Shown one piece after another: positions 8,116-17,658 of a stretch of DNA of 64,000 nt. Made by a program: the position numbers and the translations under genes. How positions within the stretch are numbered: position 1 is the stretch's first letter; each line of letters opens with the position of its first letter. Where the stretch lies: assembly GCA_964414585.1 (NCBI GenBank), contig CAYPXR010000102.1:1-64000 (forward strand), written 5' to 3'. The DNA is from DATEMU01 sp964414585. Lineage in GTDB: Bacteria > Planctomycetota > Phycisphaerae > UBA1845 > UTPLA1. Under the pieces are notes generated by a model, which had not been told where the DNA came from, made no database searches, and saw only the letters and a list, made by a program, of their open reading frames with translations.

Positions 8116-9575
8116 TTGCGGCGGGGTTCATCGTTACCGTTTCCTTGTCGCGGCGCGCGCCAGGGCATGAAGGCTCCTTCGTTGTCAGCCGGGATGACGC
8201 GACGCCGCCGCGACTCTACGTCAATGGTCCCCATCAACTGCTCGACGGAAGTGACTGCATCGGACTGATCCGCGGCGATGATCGGCTGACCGGCTTCTGG
8301 ATCAACGACGTTCCGCAATTCCAGACGCTCCCCGAAGACGGCGCCGTCCGCGGCCGGCGCCGACTTCTCTCCGGCCATCGCCTCGCACTGCGACTTTTGC
8401 ATTCTGACAAGGGCTTTTGCCTGCTGGAGCCGTCCTCCTTCAAGCCCGTGCTGGCGAAGGATGGCGACACCTATCCCTTCTTCACCGAGGAACGCGGCGA
8501 TTTCATGATCAACATGATCCCCCGGGTCGACCACAGCGGAATCGCCCGGGCGACCTTTCAATTCGTCGATCTGGCAGGTCTTCATGCCGATTCCGCCCCC
8601 TTTTCACTCTGCTTTCGCGCGGATTTCGCACAGGAGATCGTCCGAAGCGTCGCGGCGCTCAACAGCGGTTTGCAAAGCCCCTCGCTCAGAATGACGATCG
8701 CCGCGGCGGGCTGGATGGCGGTGCGAAAGGCCGCGCCCGCCAAGTCGTCAGGGGCGCGGGACGCCGACGGACATCTTCATGGAGCGTCGCGGCCGCTGGT
8801 CGCGCCAAAAACATACCGGGAGGCGGTGGAGGAATACTACTCCCGGCTTCACGCGATCGACACCTGGATCGGCGTCAATCAATACAACTTTGTCCCGGCG
8901 GATGCGGACGCGTTGGGAGAATTGGCATTGCTGATCCCAGACTTAACCGCCGCTCCCACGTCCGGCGTCCCCGTCGGCGAGCGCGAACGATTGAATCAAT
9001 CCGCCGCCGACGTCGCGGCGGCGTGCCGCGCCTTGACGATCTCCGCCAATTGGAGTGATTCGATTGCCGTTCGAGAGCACTACGACACGCTGTCAAAGCT
9101 CTTCACGCAATTCGACGCATTCGTCCCGCGCCTCTTCCGATGCCCGATGGGCTGCGAAGGTCAGAAGACCTACCCGAAGGCGGACCCGTGTCCGGTCTGT
9201 GGGATGAAGCTCGCCGACACCCGCGCGCACATGGACCACAAGCCCAGGCACGGCGGCACGTTCTTCATGGCGCCGGATTACCGCCATCACCTGGAGGGGG
9301 TTCTCGCCGCGCCGCGAGAGTTCCGAGTGTACTTTTACGACGAGTTCACAAAGGCGATCAGCGCCGAGGGACTTGATGCCCGGGCGGAGGCGTGGAAGAG
9401 CGGAGCCAACGAGTCGCAGGCCCTGGTTCTGCGCCCGACCGATTCCAAGGAATATCAAACGGTGATCGTGCCGGCGTCGATCGGCTTTCCCTTGCGCATT
9501 AAGCTCTTCGTTGACTTTCAGGACGGTCAAGGGCCGCAGGTCTTTGATTTTGAGTTCAACGAAATACGGCCGTAG
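8082..9575 (+). CDS. Secreted protein with C-terminal heavy-metal-binding domain
   Basis: A 497-residue protein with an N-terminal export signal (basic RRFR, then a hydrophobic stretch to about residue 25). Residues 30-200 are beta-rich and unassigned. Residues about 230-340 are helical. A zinc-ribbon-like heavy-metal-binding domain follows at about 348-372 (FRCPMGCEGQ, then PCPVCGMKL), of the type found in CusB-like efflux adaptors. After it comes a His-rich stretch (HMDHKPRHGG, YRHHLEG) and a C-terminal beta domain of about 100 residues. Together these suggest binding of copper or another soft metal outside the cytoplasm. No efflux pump genes are adjacent. The start codon lies inside an inverted repeat. 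Confidence 0.65.
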   Translation: MWNEKRRFRILLAAGFIVTVSLSRRAPGHEGSFVVSRDDATPPRLYVNGPHQLLDGSDCIGLIRGDDRLTGFWINDVPQFQTLPEDGAVRGRRRLLSGHRLALRLLHSDKGFCLLEPSSFKPVLAKDGDTYPFFTEERGDFMINMIPRVDHSGIARATFQFVDLAGLHADSAPFSLCFRADFAQEIVRSVAALNSGLQSPSLRMTIAAAGWMAVRKAAPAKSSGARDADGHLHGASRPLVAPKTYREAVEEYYSRLHAIDTWIGVNQYNFVPADADALGELALLIPDLTAAPTSGVPVGERERLNQSAADVAAACRALTISANWSDSIAVREHYDTLSKLFTQFDAFVPRLFRCPMGCEGQKTYPKADPCPVCGMKLADTRAHMDHKPRHGGTFFMAPDYRHHLEGVLAAPREFRVYFYDEFTKAISAEGLDARAEAWKSGANESQALVLRPTDSKEYQTVIVPASIGFPLRIKLFVDFQDGQGPQVFDFEFNEIRP

Positions 9576-9614
9576 CGACACGGGTCGCTACCGCGTGGCC
9601 TGAGTGCGGGGATC

Positions 9615-9644
9615 AAAAAATGGGGCGGGTTCTCGACCCGCCCC
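9615..9644 (-). terminator. Intrinsic terminator of the endonuclease gene
   Basis: A perfect 9-bp stem (GGGGCGGGT / ACCCGCCCC, loop of 5) at 9622-9644 is followed on the minus strand by six U at 9620-9615. It lies 16 bp beyond the stop of the minus-strand gene at 9660. Confidence 0.85.
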
Positions 9645-9659
9645 CGATTCAACGAGATT

Positions 9660-11567
9660 CTACTGAAGCGTTTGACCGGTATTAACCGAGCCCGAAGTGC
9701 TCGCCGCCGGCGATTGCCAGGTAAAACTGGAATACACGTGACCGGTACCCGTCAGGCGCAATGAGTAATTCGACGGCGTCGCATCGTCCTCGCTCACTCC
9801 GATATTCGACGAACTAAGGCCCGACGCGGGGCCGTCGAGGGCGACAAAGGCGCCTTCATAGCTTAGAAACTGAAGAACGACACCGCTTGGGTTGACCAAG
9901 GCCAATCCATCCGGCGCACCGTTTTGAAAGCCGGTGAACGCAAAAGAAAGCGTTCCAAATCCGTTTTGTTGATTCGGAATCGAACCGGAAAGCGTCACGG
10001 TCTTGTATTGCAGGCCGTCGCTGCCGTTGTAGCCGATCAGTTTCCAACTCGCGAGATTAAGCCCGGCCGGTCCGGCCACTTCAATGAACTCATTTACATC
10101 GGTGCCGGAGTTGTCGTAGTGAAGTTCGTTGACCCATGGATCGCCGCTCGGTCCGCCGCCGCCGGCACAGTACCCCACAAGGGACTGACCTGAATTCGCC
10201 GAGCCGCTCGACGCCGGCGCTGAGGTCTGCCAGGCCATGTGATTGTAAGCATCGCCGCTGCCGGTCACGCGGAGCGAGTAGCCGACGGGCGAAGTGGCGG
10301 ACTCGCTCACGCCGACATCCGCGGAGATCATGCCCGAGGCGGGACCGTTGGTGGCCGTGAACGACCCCTCGTAGCTCAGGAATTGTACGACGGAATTGTC
10401 CGCGGCGACGAGCGCGATGCCGTCGGGGCTGCCGTTTTGAAGGCCCGTGAACGAGACGCTGACGACACCCATGCACGCGCCAAGATCCGGGATGCTTCCG
10501 GAGAGATTGACGGTCTGATATTGGGCACCGGTGGCGCCGTCGTAGCCGATGATCTTCCAGCCGGTCAGGTCCGTACCCGCATAACCGGCAACCTCAACGA
10601 ATTCACCAGTATCGGCACCGTTATTGTCATAGTGAAATTCGTTGATCCAGGGTCTGGCACACTTGCCTTCGAAGATGCAATCGACCCATTCCGGGTGGTC
10701 AATGAACGGATTGCGATTGCCCTGGAAACCAAAGACGACTTCGTGGCGGACCTGTTCGAAGGCGTCCACTTTGTCTTTCTTATGCCACGCCAGAATGTCC
10801 GTCAACATTCCCATGTATGCGACGGACTTGTTCTGAGTGGTGTCCGAAACGATCAGCGATTGATTATTCGTCAAGATCAGATCCGGCTCTGGCGCGCCGG
10901 TGATTCCGTGCGTTCCACCCTCATAGCGGACGTCCATATAGAGAAGCGCGCGGGCGACGTCGCCCTGCCGTCCGATCCAGGTTTCCCATGTGCCGGTCGC
11001 GCCGCTTCCGCTGGTCCAATTCGAATTTCCGGGATAGGACCCGCTTCCGCCGCCTTGACCGTCATTGACGAGGGTCGTTTTCTCCGTGCAGCCCGAATTG
11101 CAATAGCGATAGGGCTTGTTGCCACGCGCGGAGTTGTAATTGCTGTCGCCGAGCATTAGATGATGACAGTCCGTGTAGGGGTAGTTCGTGGAGATGTCGA
11201 GGGGGAACCCATACGACTTGGGCCAGGCGTGCTCACGGTTGTAAAAGGAATTCCCGCCGCCGGCTTTTGCGTAGGAAGCGTTCTTGTAAACGTCGAGGAT
11301 GTTCGCGCCGTTGTTGGGATCCTGCTGCGCCAAATCGAGAATGTCCCAGGTGTCCGTCGAACTTGACGTGTAGGGGTATCGCGTATGGTCGTCGATGACG
11401 GAATGTACGGTCTGACGAAGGGCCAATGGCGTTCGTGCATCAACAGACGCGTAATATCCCGGCGGCGGATCCGCCCAGGCTGGATCAATCCTCGCGCCCG
11501 CCAGTGCGCAGCCGCCCAGGCAAAGGGTGATCATCAGTTTTGACGTTCGCCGATCCCATCTCGTCAT
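9660..11567 (-). CDS. Secreted endonuclease I family nuclease with two C-terminal lamin-tail-like domains
   Basis: About 635 residues. The export signal runs to about residue 33 (ends PAWA). The endonuclease I domain at about 35-300 carries FYNREHAWPKSYG with the catalytic His, the downstream DCHHLMLGD, and NRNPFIDHPEWVD. Two repeats of about 140 residues follow, each opening with WINEFHYDNNGADTGEFVEV or WVNELHYDNSGTDVNEFIEV and closing with YSLRLTGTG; they match lamin-tail-domain-like modules of secreted nucleases. The likely role is degradation of extracellular DNA. The ATG at 11567 has AGGAG eight bases upstream; a GTG at 11570 is less well placed. A strong terminator follows. Confidence 0.88.
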   Translation of the reverse strand: MTRWDRRTSKLMITLCLGGCALAGARIDPAWADPPPGYYASVDARTPLALRQTVHSVIDDHTRYPYTSSSTDTWDILDLAQQDPNNGANILDVYKNASYAKAGGGNSFYNREHAWPKSYGFPLDISTNYPYTDCHHLMLGDSNYNSARGNKPYRYCNSGCTEKTTLVNDGQGGGSGSYPGNSNWTSGSGATGTWETWIGRQGDVARALLYMDVRYEGGTHGITGAPEPDLILTNNQSLIVSDTTQNKSVAYMGMLTDILAWHKKDKVDAFEQVRHEVVFGFQGNRNPFIDHPEWVDCIFEGKCARPWINEFHYDNNGADTGEFVEVAGYAGTDLTGWKIIGYDGATGAQYQTVNLSGSIPDLGACMGVVSVSFTGLQNGSPDGIALVAADNSVVQFLSYEGSFTATNGPASGMISADVGVSESATSPVGYSLRVTGSGDAYNHMAWQTSAPASSGSANSGQSLVGYCAGGGGPSGDPWVNELHYDNSGTDVNEFIEVAGPAGLNLASWKLIGYNGSDGLQYKTVTLSGSIPNQQNGFGTLSFAFTGFQNGAPDGLALVNPSGVVLQFLSYEGAFVALDGPASGLSSSNIGVSEDDATPSNYSLRLTGTGHVYSSFTWQSPAASTSGSVNTGQTLQ

Positions 11568-11841
11568 CACAACAACTCCTTTTGTCGGAATAGCTCAAAC
11601 TATGTCTCGCGCCCGGCGGACGCGTACAAGAACTGACCCCAGGCCCAAACAGGCCGAGAAATGCCACGGCGCGCGAATTGTGACTCTACCGGACGGAGAG
11701 TGCAAGTTAATTGTGGGTTAAGAAACGAGCAGGGGTTGTCCAAAAGCGCTCCCCCATTTTGAATTAAGATGGCAATTAAGCATAGAATTCAGCGTTTGGC
11801 TCCACGGGCGATTCCAATCATTGGACGACGGAGACCCTGCG

Positions 11842-13545
11842 TTGCGTGGAAATACGCTTTACCTAGGGAAATGGGCCTTCGCGGTCGGTTGCTTTTTGGT
11901 TGCGGGGGCAGCCTGGGCCGGCCACGCGCCGGATGAGCGAGTGCCAGATTTTTCCTACTCCCGGCCCGAGGGTCCGCAGAAGATTCTGCCCCCCCTGCCG
12001 AAGGAGCGGCCCAAACCGCCGGAGATCAAATTCGGCGTGTTCAAGCCGTTCAACGCCATCGACAACTTCATCCTCAAGGAACTTCAGGATCGCAAGATTC
12101 GCCCATCGGAGCTGTGCAACGACTGGGACTTCGCGCGGCGGGCGAGCCTCGATCTGGTCGGCGTCATTCCCACGGCGATCGACCTGCAGACGTACCTGGA
12201 CTGGCCGGCGAAGGAGCGGCGAAGGAAGTGGGTCGATTTCCTGCTGGCACAAACGCAATACGCGGATCATTGGACGATCTTCTGGGGCGATCTTCTGCGC
12301 GAACAAGGACGCGTCCGCGGCGCGCCGCCGAACTCGCTCAAAGACTTCCTTCACAAATGCGTCGCGGAGAACCGGCCGTACGATCAATGGGTCCGGGAGT
12401 TGATCACGGCGAGCGGGCCCTCCGAACAGAACCCCGCGACGGCCTTCATCCTTCGCGACCGCGCCGATCCCGATTTCATGACGATCTCCGTGACGCAGAG
12501 CTTCATGGGCATCCAACTCAAGTGCGCCCAATGCCACGATCACCCTTTCGAGTGGTGGACGAATGCGCAGTTCAAAGGCATGAACGGCTTTTGGTCGGGA
12601 ACTCGCCCGCGGCCCTATCGAATGGAGAGCCGGGAAACGCCCAAGGGAATGATCGAGCGGCCGCTGCTTGAGATTTTCTCGCGCGAACGGCGGGCGGCCG
12701 GTCAATTCGTCACGGGGGCGACGTCGGACAAGGGCGACGGCCGGGACGGGCTCGCCGACCTGCTGACGCGCCGCGACAACCCGTTTTTCGCGCGCGTCGC
12801 GGTGAACCGCCTGTGGGAAAAACTCATGGGCGTGGGACTCGTGAACCCGGCGGACAATTTCAGCGTGCTGAATCCTCCTTCGCACCCGCAACTTCTCGAC
12901 TGGCTCGCGCTGGAATTCGTGGACAACGGCTACGACCTCAGGCACATGCTTCGCGTGATCGCGTTGTCGCGGACGTATCAGCAGACCTCGCGGCGCGACA
13001 TCAAACGACTGCCGCCGGCCAAGTCCGCCAAGAAGGGAGAGGATCAAAAGGAGGAGGTGCCCGGCGCGCTTTACGATTGCATGTTACTGCGGCGGATGAC
13101 GGCCGAGCAGATTCACGACTCGATTCTGGCGGCAACGGGCCGGTATTTCAGCGATCGGCGCGCTTTTCAACCGGCGATTGAAAAGGTCTATCCGCCGGAC
13201 CCCCGCGATTTCCTGCGCATCTTCGGCACGACCGATCGCGACACGCTCCTGCCGCGATCGCAGACACCGACGATTCAACAATCGCTGACGCTCCTGAACG
13301 GCGATTTTCTCGATCGTTGCGTTCGAATCCACCCGGATCATCCGCTGGTCTATTGGCGCAAGAATCGAAACATGAATGTCAAACAGATGGTGGATACTTT
13401 GTTCCTGCAAATCCTGACGCGACCGCCGACGTCGCAGGAGCGCGACTGGGCCCAGTCTTACGTCGGCAGCGGGGCGGAGGAATCGGCGTGGGAAGACCTG
13501 CAATGGGCGCTCTTCAATACGAGGGAGTTTCAGTTCATCCGATGA
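11842..13545 (+). CDS. DUF1549/DUF1553 secreted protein
   Basis: About 567 residues. I choose TTG at 11842 because GGAG lies 8 bases upstream; TTG at 11821 is in frame but has no ribosome site. An export signal (LGKWAFAVGCFLVAGAAWA) precedes a Pro-rich linker. DUF1549 covers about 60-270, with AIDNFILKELQDRKIRPSEL and the IQLKCAQCHDHPFEWW motif, whose CxxCH resembles a haem-c or metal site. DUF1553 covers about 300-560, with PFFARVAVNRLWEKLMGVGL and LRHMLRVIALSRTYQQTS. The pair is hugely expanded in Planctomycetota and is exported; its reaction is unknown. It lies 13 bp upstream of a DUF1501 gene, the usual partner. Confidence 0.9.
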   Translation: MRGNTLYLGKWAFAVGCFLVAGAAWAGHAPDERVPDFSYSRPEGPQKILPPLPKERPKPPEIKFGVFKPFNAIDNFILKELQDRKIRPSELCNDWDFARRASLDLVGVIPTAIDLQTYLDWPAKERRRKWVDFLLAQTQYADHWTIFWGDLLREQGRVRGAPPNSLKDFLHKCVAENRPYDQWVRELITASGPSEQNPATAFILRDRADPDFMTISVTQSFMGIQLKCAQCHDHPFEWWTNAQFKGMNGFWSGTRPRPYRMESRETPKGMIERPLLEIFSRERRAAGQFVTGATSDKGDGRDGLADLLTRRDNPFFARVAVNRLWEKLMGVGLVNPADNFSVLNPPSHPQLLDWLALEFVDNGYDLRHMLRVIALSRTYQQTSRRDIKRLPPAKSAKKGEDQKEEVPGALYDCMLLRRMTAEQIHDSILAATGRYFSDRRAFQPAIEKVYPPDPRDFLRIFGTTDRDTLLPRSQTPTIQQSLTLLNGDFLDRCVRIHPDHPLVYWRKNRNMNVKQMVDTLFLQILTRPPTSQERDWAQSYVGSGAEESAWEDLQWALFNTREFQFIR

Positions 13546-13558
13546 GGAACGTGCGGTC

Positions 13559-14848
13559 ATGAATTGTGAAGGATGCGAAAGCTATTGGCGAATGACCCGC
13601 CGGCAACTGCTCGGTCGCGCGATCGGCGCGGGCGGCGCGGCGTTCCTGGGGCTTCTCGACCCGGCGATCCTCTATGCCGCGCCGAAAAAGGGAAAACGCA
13701 CGGCGGATTCCGTCATTCTCCTGTGGATGGGCGGCGGCATGAGCCACATCGACACCTTCGACCCGCAACCCGGCACGGACGTCGGCGGTCCCTTCGAAGC
13801 GATCGGCACGACCGCCAGGGACATTCGCATCTCGCAGTACCTGCCCCGCCTCGCGAAGGAGTTCAAACAGCTATCGCTCATCCGCAGCATGACCGGCAGC
13901 GAATTTGACCATGACCGCGCGACGTATGTGATGCACACGGGCTATCCGCCGCTGTCGAGCATGAAGCATTCGACGCTGGGTTCGGTGGTAGCCAAGTACA
14001 AGGGACCGCCGCGGGATGAATGCCTGCCGCCCTATGTCTCGATTGGCATCGACTGGGCGGCGGGATATCTGGGTCCGAAGTACGCCCCCTATTACGTCGG
14101 CGCGGCCCAGCAGGCCAATGCGAACCTGGTCGCGCCGCGCGGCATCGGCCAGGCGCGGTTCAATGACCGGCTCAAGCTTCTGAAGGAATTCGACAAGAGC
14201 TTCAACCGGCTGCACCCGGGAGACGCGGCGATCGCCGCCTATGCGCAAAGTTACAACGCGGCGCTGCTCATGATGCGACCGAAGACGGCCAAAATCTTTG
14301 ACCTGGACGACGAACCGCAGGCGGTCCGCGAGGCGTATGGCGCGAAGTCGGGCTTCGGGCAAGGCTGTTTGCTCGCGCGTCGGCTCGTCCAGTCGGGCGT
14401 GCGATTCGCGGAAGTCGCGCTGGGCGGCTGGGATACCCATCAGGATAACTTCGACCGCGTGCAGCAGTTGTCCGGCGAACTCGATGTCGCCGTGAGCACG
14501 TTGCTGCAAGACCTTCAGTCGAAACACCTTCTGGAGCGGACCGTCGTTCTGCTGACCAGCGAATTCGGGCGAACGCCGAACATCAACGGCAACAATGGTC
14601 GCGATCACTGGCCGCGCGTCTGGAGCGCCGCCATCGGCGGCGGCGGTCTGCAAACCGGCCGCGTCATCGGCCGAAGCGACCAGGGTCAGGAAGTGGCCGA
14701 TCAACCCATCCGCGTGGGCGATTTGCACGCGACGATTTGCGAGGCCCTGGGGATCGATTTCACGCAATCCAACTACTCCCCCGACAAACGGCCGTTCCGG
14801 ATCGTCAAGGATGAGTCGGCGGCCCCGATCAGGGAGTTGCTGGCCTAG
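13559..14848 (+). CDS. DUF1501 protein with twin-arginine signal
   Basis: A 429-residue protein with a Tat-like signal near the N-terminus (MTRRQLLGRAIGAGGAAFLG at residues 12-31), so it is probably exported folded. The rest matches DUF1501 of the alkaline-phosphatase/sulfatase fold: VILLWMGGGMSHIDTFDPQP near residue 53 carries the Asp ligands, GGWDTHQDNF lies near 287, and TSEFGRTPNINGNNGRDHWP near 330 carries further metal ligands. The family is thought to be hydrolytic but its substrate is unknown. It sits 13 bp downstream of the DUF1549/1553 gene and is presumably co-transcribed with it. Confidence 0.9.
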   Translation: MNCEGCESYWRMTRRQLLGRAIGAGGAAFLGLLDPAILYAAPKKGKRTADSVILLWMGGGMSHIDTFDPQPGTDVGGPFEAIGTTARDIRISQYLPRLAKEFKQLSLIRSMTGSEFDHDRATYVMHTGYPPLSSMKHSTLGSVVAKYKGPPRDECLPPYVSIGIDWAAGYLGPKYAPYYVGAAQQANANLVAPRGIGQARFNDRLKLLKEFDKSFNRLHPGDAAIAAYAQSYNAALLMMRPKTAKIFDLDDEPQAVREAYGAKSGFGQGCLLARRLVQSGVRFAEVALGGWDTHQDNFDRVQQLSGELDVAVSTLLQDLQSKHLLERTVVLLTSEFGRTPNINGNNGRDHWPRVWSAAIGGGGLQTGRVIGRSDQGQEVADQPIRVGDLHATICEALGIDFTQSNYSPDKRPFRIVKDESAAPIRELLA

Positions 14849-14934
14849 CCGGGCCCGCCGCTCTTTCCACGACTATGATCCACTGATATCATCCGAGGTG
14901 CGACTCGCCCGCCGCGTCGTTGGAGTTCTCCTCG

Positions 14935-15675
14935 TTGCACCACGATCTCACCAAGCTCATCGCCGCGGCGATCTCCATCGCTTTCTTGCATACGATCATG
15001 GGGCCGGATCATTACATCCCCTTTGTGGCGATGGCGCGGATCGGAAAATGGTCGACCCCTAAGACGATCGTCATCACGATCCTCTGCGGAATCGGCCACG
15101 TCGGCAGCTCCATTATCCTGGGGCTCGTCGGCATCGCCTGCGGCACGGCGATTTTCAAGTTGAATTCGATTGAGGAGTTTCGCGGCGACGTCGCGGGATG
15201 GCTGCTGCTCGGATTCGGCCTGGTCTACACGGTCTGGGGAATCCGGCGGGCCATCCGCAACCGCCCTCATACCCACTTGCACATGCACGAAGACGGGACC
15301 GTTCATCATCATGAACATATGCATACCGGCGAACACCTTCACGTTCATGAGCATGCCGCTCATGGGCATGATTCCCATCCGCAATCGGAGCGCGACCGAC
15401 TGACGCCGTGGGTGCTCTTCACGATCTTTCTATTCGGTCCATGCGAGCCGCTCATTCCGCTGCTGATGTATCCGGCGGCAAGCGGCGATTATCGCGGGGT
15501 GACGTGGGTGGCGGTGCTCTTCTCGCTGGTCACGCTGGTGACGATGACGACGATCGTCGTCGCGCTGCGCGCCGGCGTCTCGCTGATTCCCGCCTCACGG
15601 CTGGAGCGATACAGCCATGCCCTTGCCGGCTTTGTCATTCTCTGTTGCGGGGTCGCGGTGAAGGCGGGAATGTAG
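14935..15675 (+). CDS. His-rich UreH/TauE-like multi-pass membrane protein
   Basis: About 246 residues with roughly six membrane segments. The first carries HTIMGPDHYIPFVAMAR, a His/Asp motif that recalls nickel/cobalt transporters and UreH-like proteins. Between segments 3 and 4 (about residues 117-155) is a very His-rich loop (HTHLHMHEDG, HHHEHMHTGEHLHVHEH), probably a metal-buffering loop. A later segment contains FGPCEPLIPLLMYPA. Transport of Ni, Co or a similar metal, or of a small anion, is inferred. TTG at 14935 has GGAG 9 bases upstream; TTG at 14920 is an alternative. No urease or hydrogenase genes are nearby. Confidence 0.72.
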   Translation: MHHDLTKLIAAAISIAFLHTIMGPDHYIPFVAMARIGKWSTPKTIVITILCGIGHVGSSIILGLVGIACGTAIFKLNSIEEFRGDVAGWLLLGFGLVYTVWGIRRAIRNRPHTHLHMHEDGTVHHHEHMHTGEHLHVHEHAAHGHDSHPQSERDRLTPWVLFTIFLFGPCEPLIPLLMYPAASGDYRGVTWVAVLFSLVTLVTMTTIVVALRAGVSLIPASRLERYSHALAGFVILCCGVAVKAGM

Positions 15676-15683
15676 GGTAATAG

Positions 15684-15718
15684 AGAATTGCGAATTGCGA
15701 ATCGCGAATGGCGAATTC
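15684..15718. repeat. Five tandem heptamers
   Basis: Units AGAATTG, CGAATTG, CGAATCG, CGAATGG, CGAATTC follow each other without spacing just after the stop of the membrane protein gene. They resemble the short tandemly repeated heptamers of cyanobacteria and other bacteria with large genomes. Confidence 0.75.
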
Positions 15719-15745
15719 CAGGCCTGAAGCAGCAACTCGCCGCCG

Positions 15746-15916
15746 TCACTTCTTTTCCTGTGCCTCAACTTCGTCGAGATATTTCTGAAAATCGCCCATC
15801 TTGTAGGAAATGAAGCAAAACGCGTGGTGCAGGGCCAGCCACTCGACGTCGGTCTTGTCGTCTTCGACCTCGTGGCGTAATTCGTTCAGTTTGGCAAGCA
15901 GCGGCTCGGCTCTCAT
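15746..15916 (-). CDS. Small hypothetical helical protein
   Basis: About 56 residues from an ATG at 15916 that has AAGGAC at the right distance. The sequence is mostly helical and charged (AKLNELRHEVEDDKTDVEWL, then MGDFQKYLDEVEAQEKK). No family is recognised. It lies convergent to the membrane protein at 14935 and upstream of the FG-GAP gene. Its ribosome site and amino acid composition support a real gene, but nothing shows its function. Confidence 0.55.
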   Translation of the reverse strand: MRAEPLLAKLNELRHEVEDDKTDVEWLALHHAFCFISYKMGDFQKYLDEVEAQEKK

Positions 15917-16053
15917 GGGTCGTCCTTTCGATGATTGCGCCAATTATAGCCCGAGACTATCGGTTGCAGACTGTAGACGATTAGGGTCAAAACGAACGTA
16001 TCAACCCGCCGTCGGGTAAACGATTCATAACGAGTTTCCCATCGGCGAGGCAG

Positions 16054-17472
16054 CTACGGGTTCAAAATCTCGTCGGCGATGCATTGGACGTCCGCGCCGT
16101 TGAGGACGCAGTCGTTGTTGCAATCGCGGAGCGGGCGACCGTCAGCGCCGGCGGGCCAACCGGTCGGCGTATTCGGGCAATCGTCGTATTCATCGTCCAC
16201 GCCGTCACCGTCGGAATCACAGTTGAGTGCGAAGACGTACGCCGAACCGGCAAACGTGCCACCGGCGTGCGTGTCGCCGTCGGCCCCGATGAGGGCCGTC
16301 CCGGCGGACAGGCCGAGCCCCCTGCTGAAGATGTCGTCCGCGGCGGCATCCGACGCGGTCAGCTTGGCGCGCTGCGTCCAAGTGCTCCCAAGACGTGTGT
16401 ACACGTAGGCCGAGCCGTCCGACGTACCGCCGACGTGATCGTCTCCGGGCGCACCAATGAGCGCCACATCGCCGGAGAGGGCGACGGACTGTCCCAGGCC
16501 GTCGTTCACCGCTCCGTCGGAGGCGAGCAGTTTGGCCTGCTGCGTCCAAACCGCGCCCGATCGAGTAAAGACATAAGCGGAACCGGCATCGCTTCCGCCG
16601 GTATTGTTGTCCTTGTACGCGCCGACAACGGCGGTGTCGCTCTCGATCGCGACGCTGATGCCAAACTGATCGCTCGATGCGGCGTCGGAGGCGTTGAGCT
16701 TTTGCTGCTGGCTCCAGACCGTGCCGCTGCGCGTGAAGACGTAGGCCGACCCCGTGGTATCGCCGTTGCGGCCGATGATGGCCGAATCGGCGGACAGTCC
16801 GACCGAGATGCCAAAAAACGAACCCGCCATCGGATCGGCGGGTGTAAGCTTGGCCTGCTGGGTCCAGACCGTGCCGCTCCGGACAAACACATAGGCGGCA
16901 CCGGTATCGCTGCCGACAAAGGTGTCATCCTCTCCGTTCGCGCCCACGATGATCGTGTCGTCCGAAATGGCGACGCTCACGCCGAAAAAATCCAATGCGG
17001 CGGCGTCCGAGGCGATGAGCTTGGCCTGCTGCGACCAGACCGTACCACTGCGGACAAACACATAGGCGGCGCCGGCATCCGTGCCGGCGAAATGATCGTC
17101 GAGCGACGCGCCGACGACGGCCGTATTGCCGGAGACGGAAACATCGGCGCCAAACCGATCCGAGGCGGCGGCGTCCGAGGCAATGAGCTTGGCCTGCTGC
17201 GTCCAGGTACCGCTGCGAAAATAGACATAGGCGGCGCCCGCATCAACGCCGCCCGCGTTGTCGTCGCCCGTGGCGCCCACGATGGAAGTGTCGCCTTCGA
17301 TCGCGGCCGACGTACCAAGAAAATCGCCGGTCGCGGCATCGGACGCCGTGAGTTTCTGCAACTCCTGTGGTGAACACTGGCCATGGGCACGCGACGGAAG
17401 TACGAGGACCACGGCCGCGAAACTGGAAATTGCCAGGGTACGGAAGATCGATTGAGAATCGGAAATCGTCAT
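16054..17472 (-). CDS. Secreted FG-GAP repeat protein with dockerin-like tail
   Basis: About 472 residues. The start is ATG at 17472 with GAGGAG 9 bases upstream (an in-frame GTG at 17478 is less likely). After an export signal there are seven repeats of about 55 residues, each with a version of KLIASDAAASDRFGADVSVS, NTAVVGASLDD and AGAAYVFVRSG, the FG-GAP pattern that builds an integrin-alpha-like beta-propeller. The C-terminus has a thrombospondin-3-like DSDGDGVDDEYDDCPN and a dockerin-like NNDCVLNGADVQCIADEIL. An extracellular, calcium-binding surface or matrix role is inferred. The nucleotide repeats are strong enough to recombine. Confidence 0.85.
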   Translation of the reverse strand: MTISDSQSIFRTLAISSFAAVVLVLPSRAHGQCSPQELQKLTASDAATGDFLGTSAAIEGDTSIVGATGDDNAGGVDAGAAYVYFRSGTWTQQAKLIASDAAASDRFGADVSVSGNTAVVGASLDDHFAGTDAGAAYVFVRSGTVWSQQAKLIASDAAALDFFGVSVAISDDTIIVGANGEDDTFVGSDTGAAYVFVRSGTVWTQQAKLTPADPMAGSFFGISVGLSADSAIIGRNGDTTGSAYVFTRSGTVWSQQQKLNASDAASSDQFGISVAIESDTAVVGAYKDNNTGGSDAGSAYVFTRSGAVWTQQAKLLASDGAVNDGLGQSVALSGDVALIGAPGDDHVGGTSDGSAYVYTRLGSTWTQRAKLTASDAAADDIFSRGLGLSAGTALIGADGDTHAGGTFAGSAYVFALNCDSDGDGVDDEYDDCPNTPTGWPAGADGRPLRDCNNDCVLNGADVQCIADEILNP

Positions 17473-17658
17473 TTTCACACACTCCTCGAATGCAGGCCCG
17501 CCGTTCGATCATGTGGTTGCCATCACCCCAACTGCGAATGCATGGGTGATGCGCCAACTCTCTATCCTACGAACCCCCGGTGGGGCAAATCAATGGCGAT
17601 GGGTCGAGAATTCGTCCTGACTATCGCGTCGTCGGTCAAATTCTCGATGGCAAGGGCT

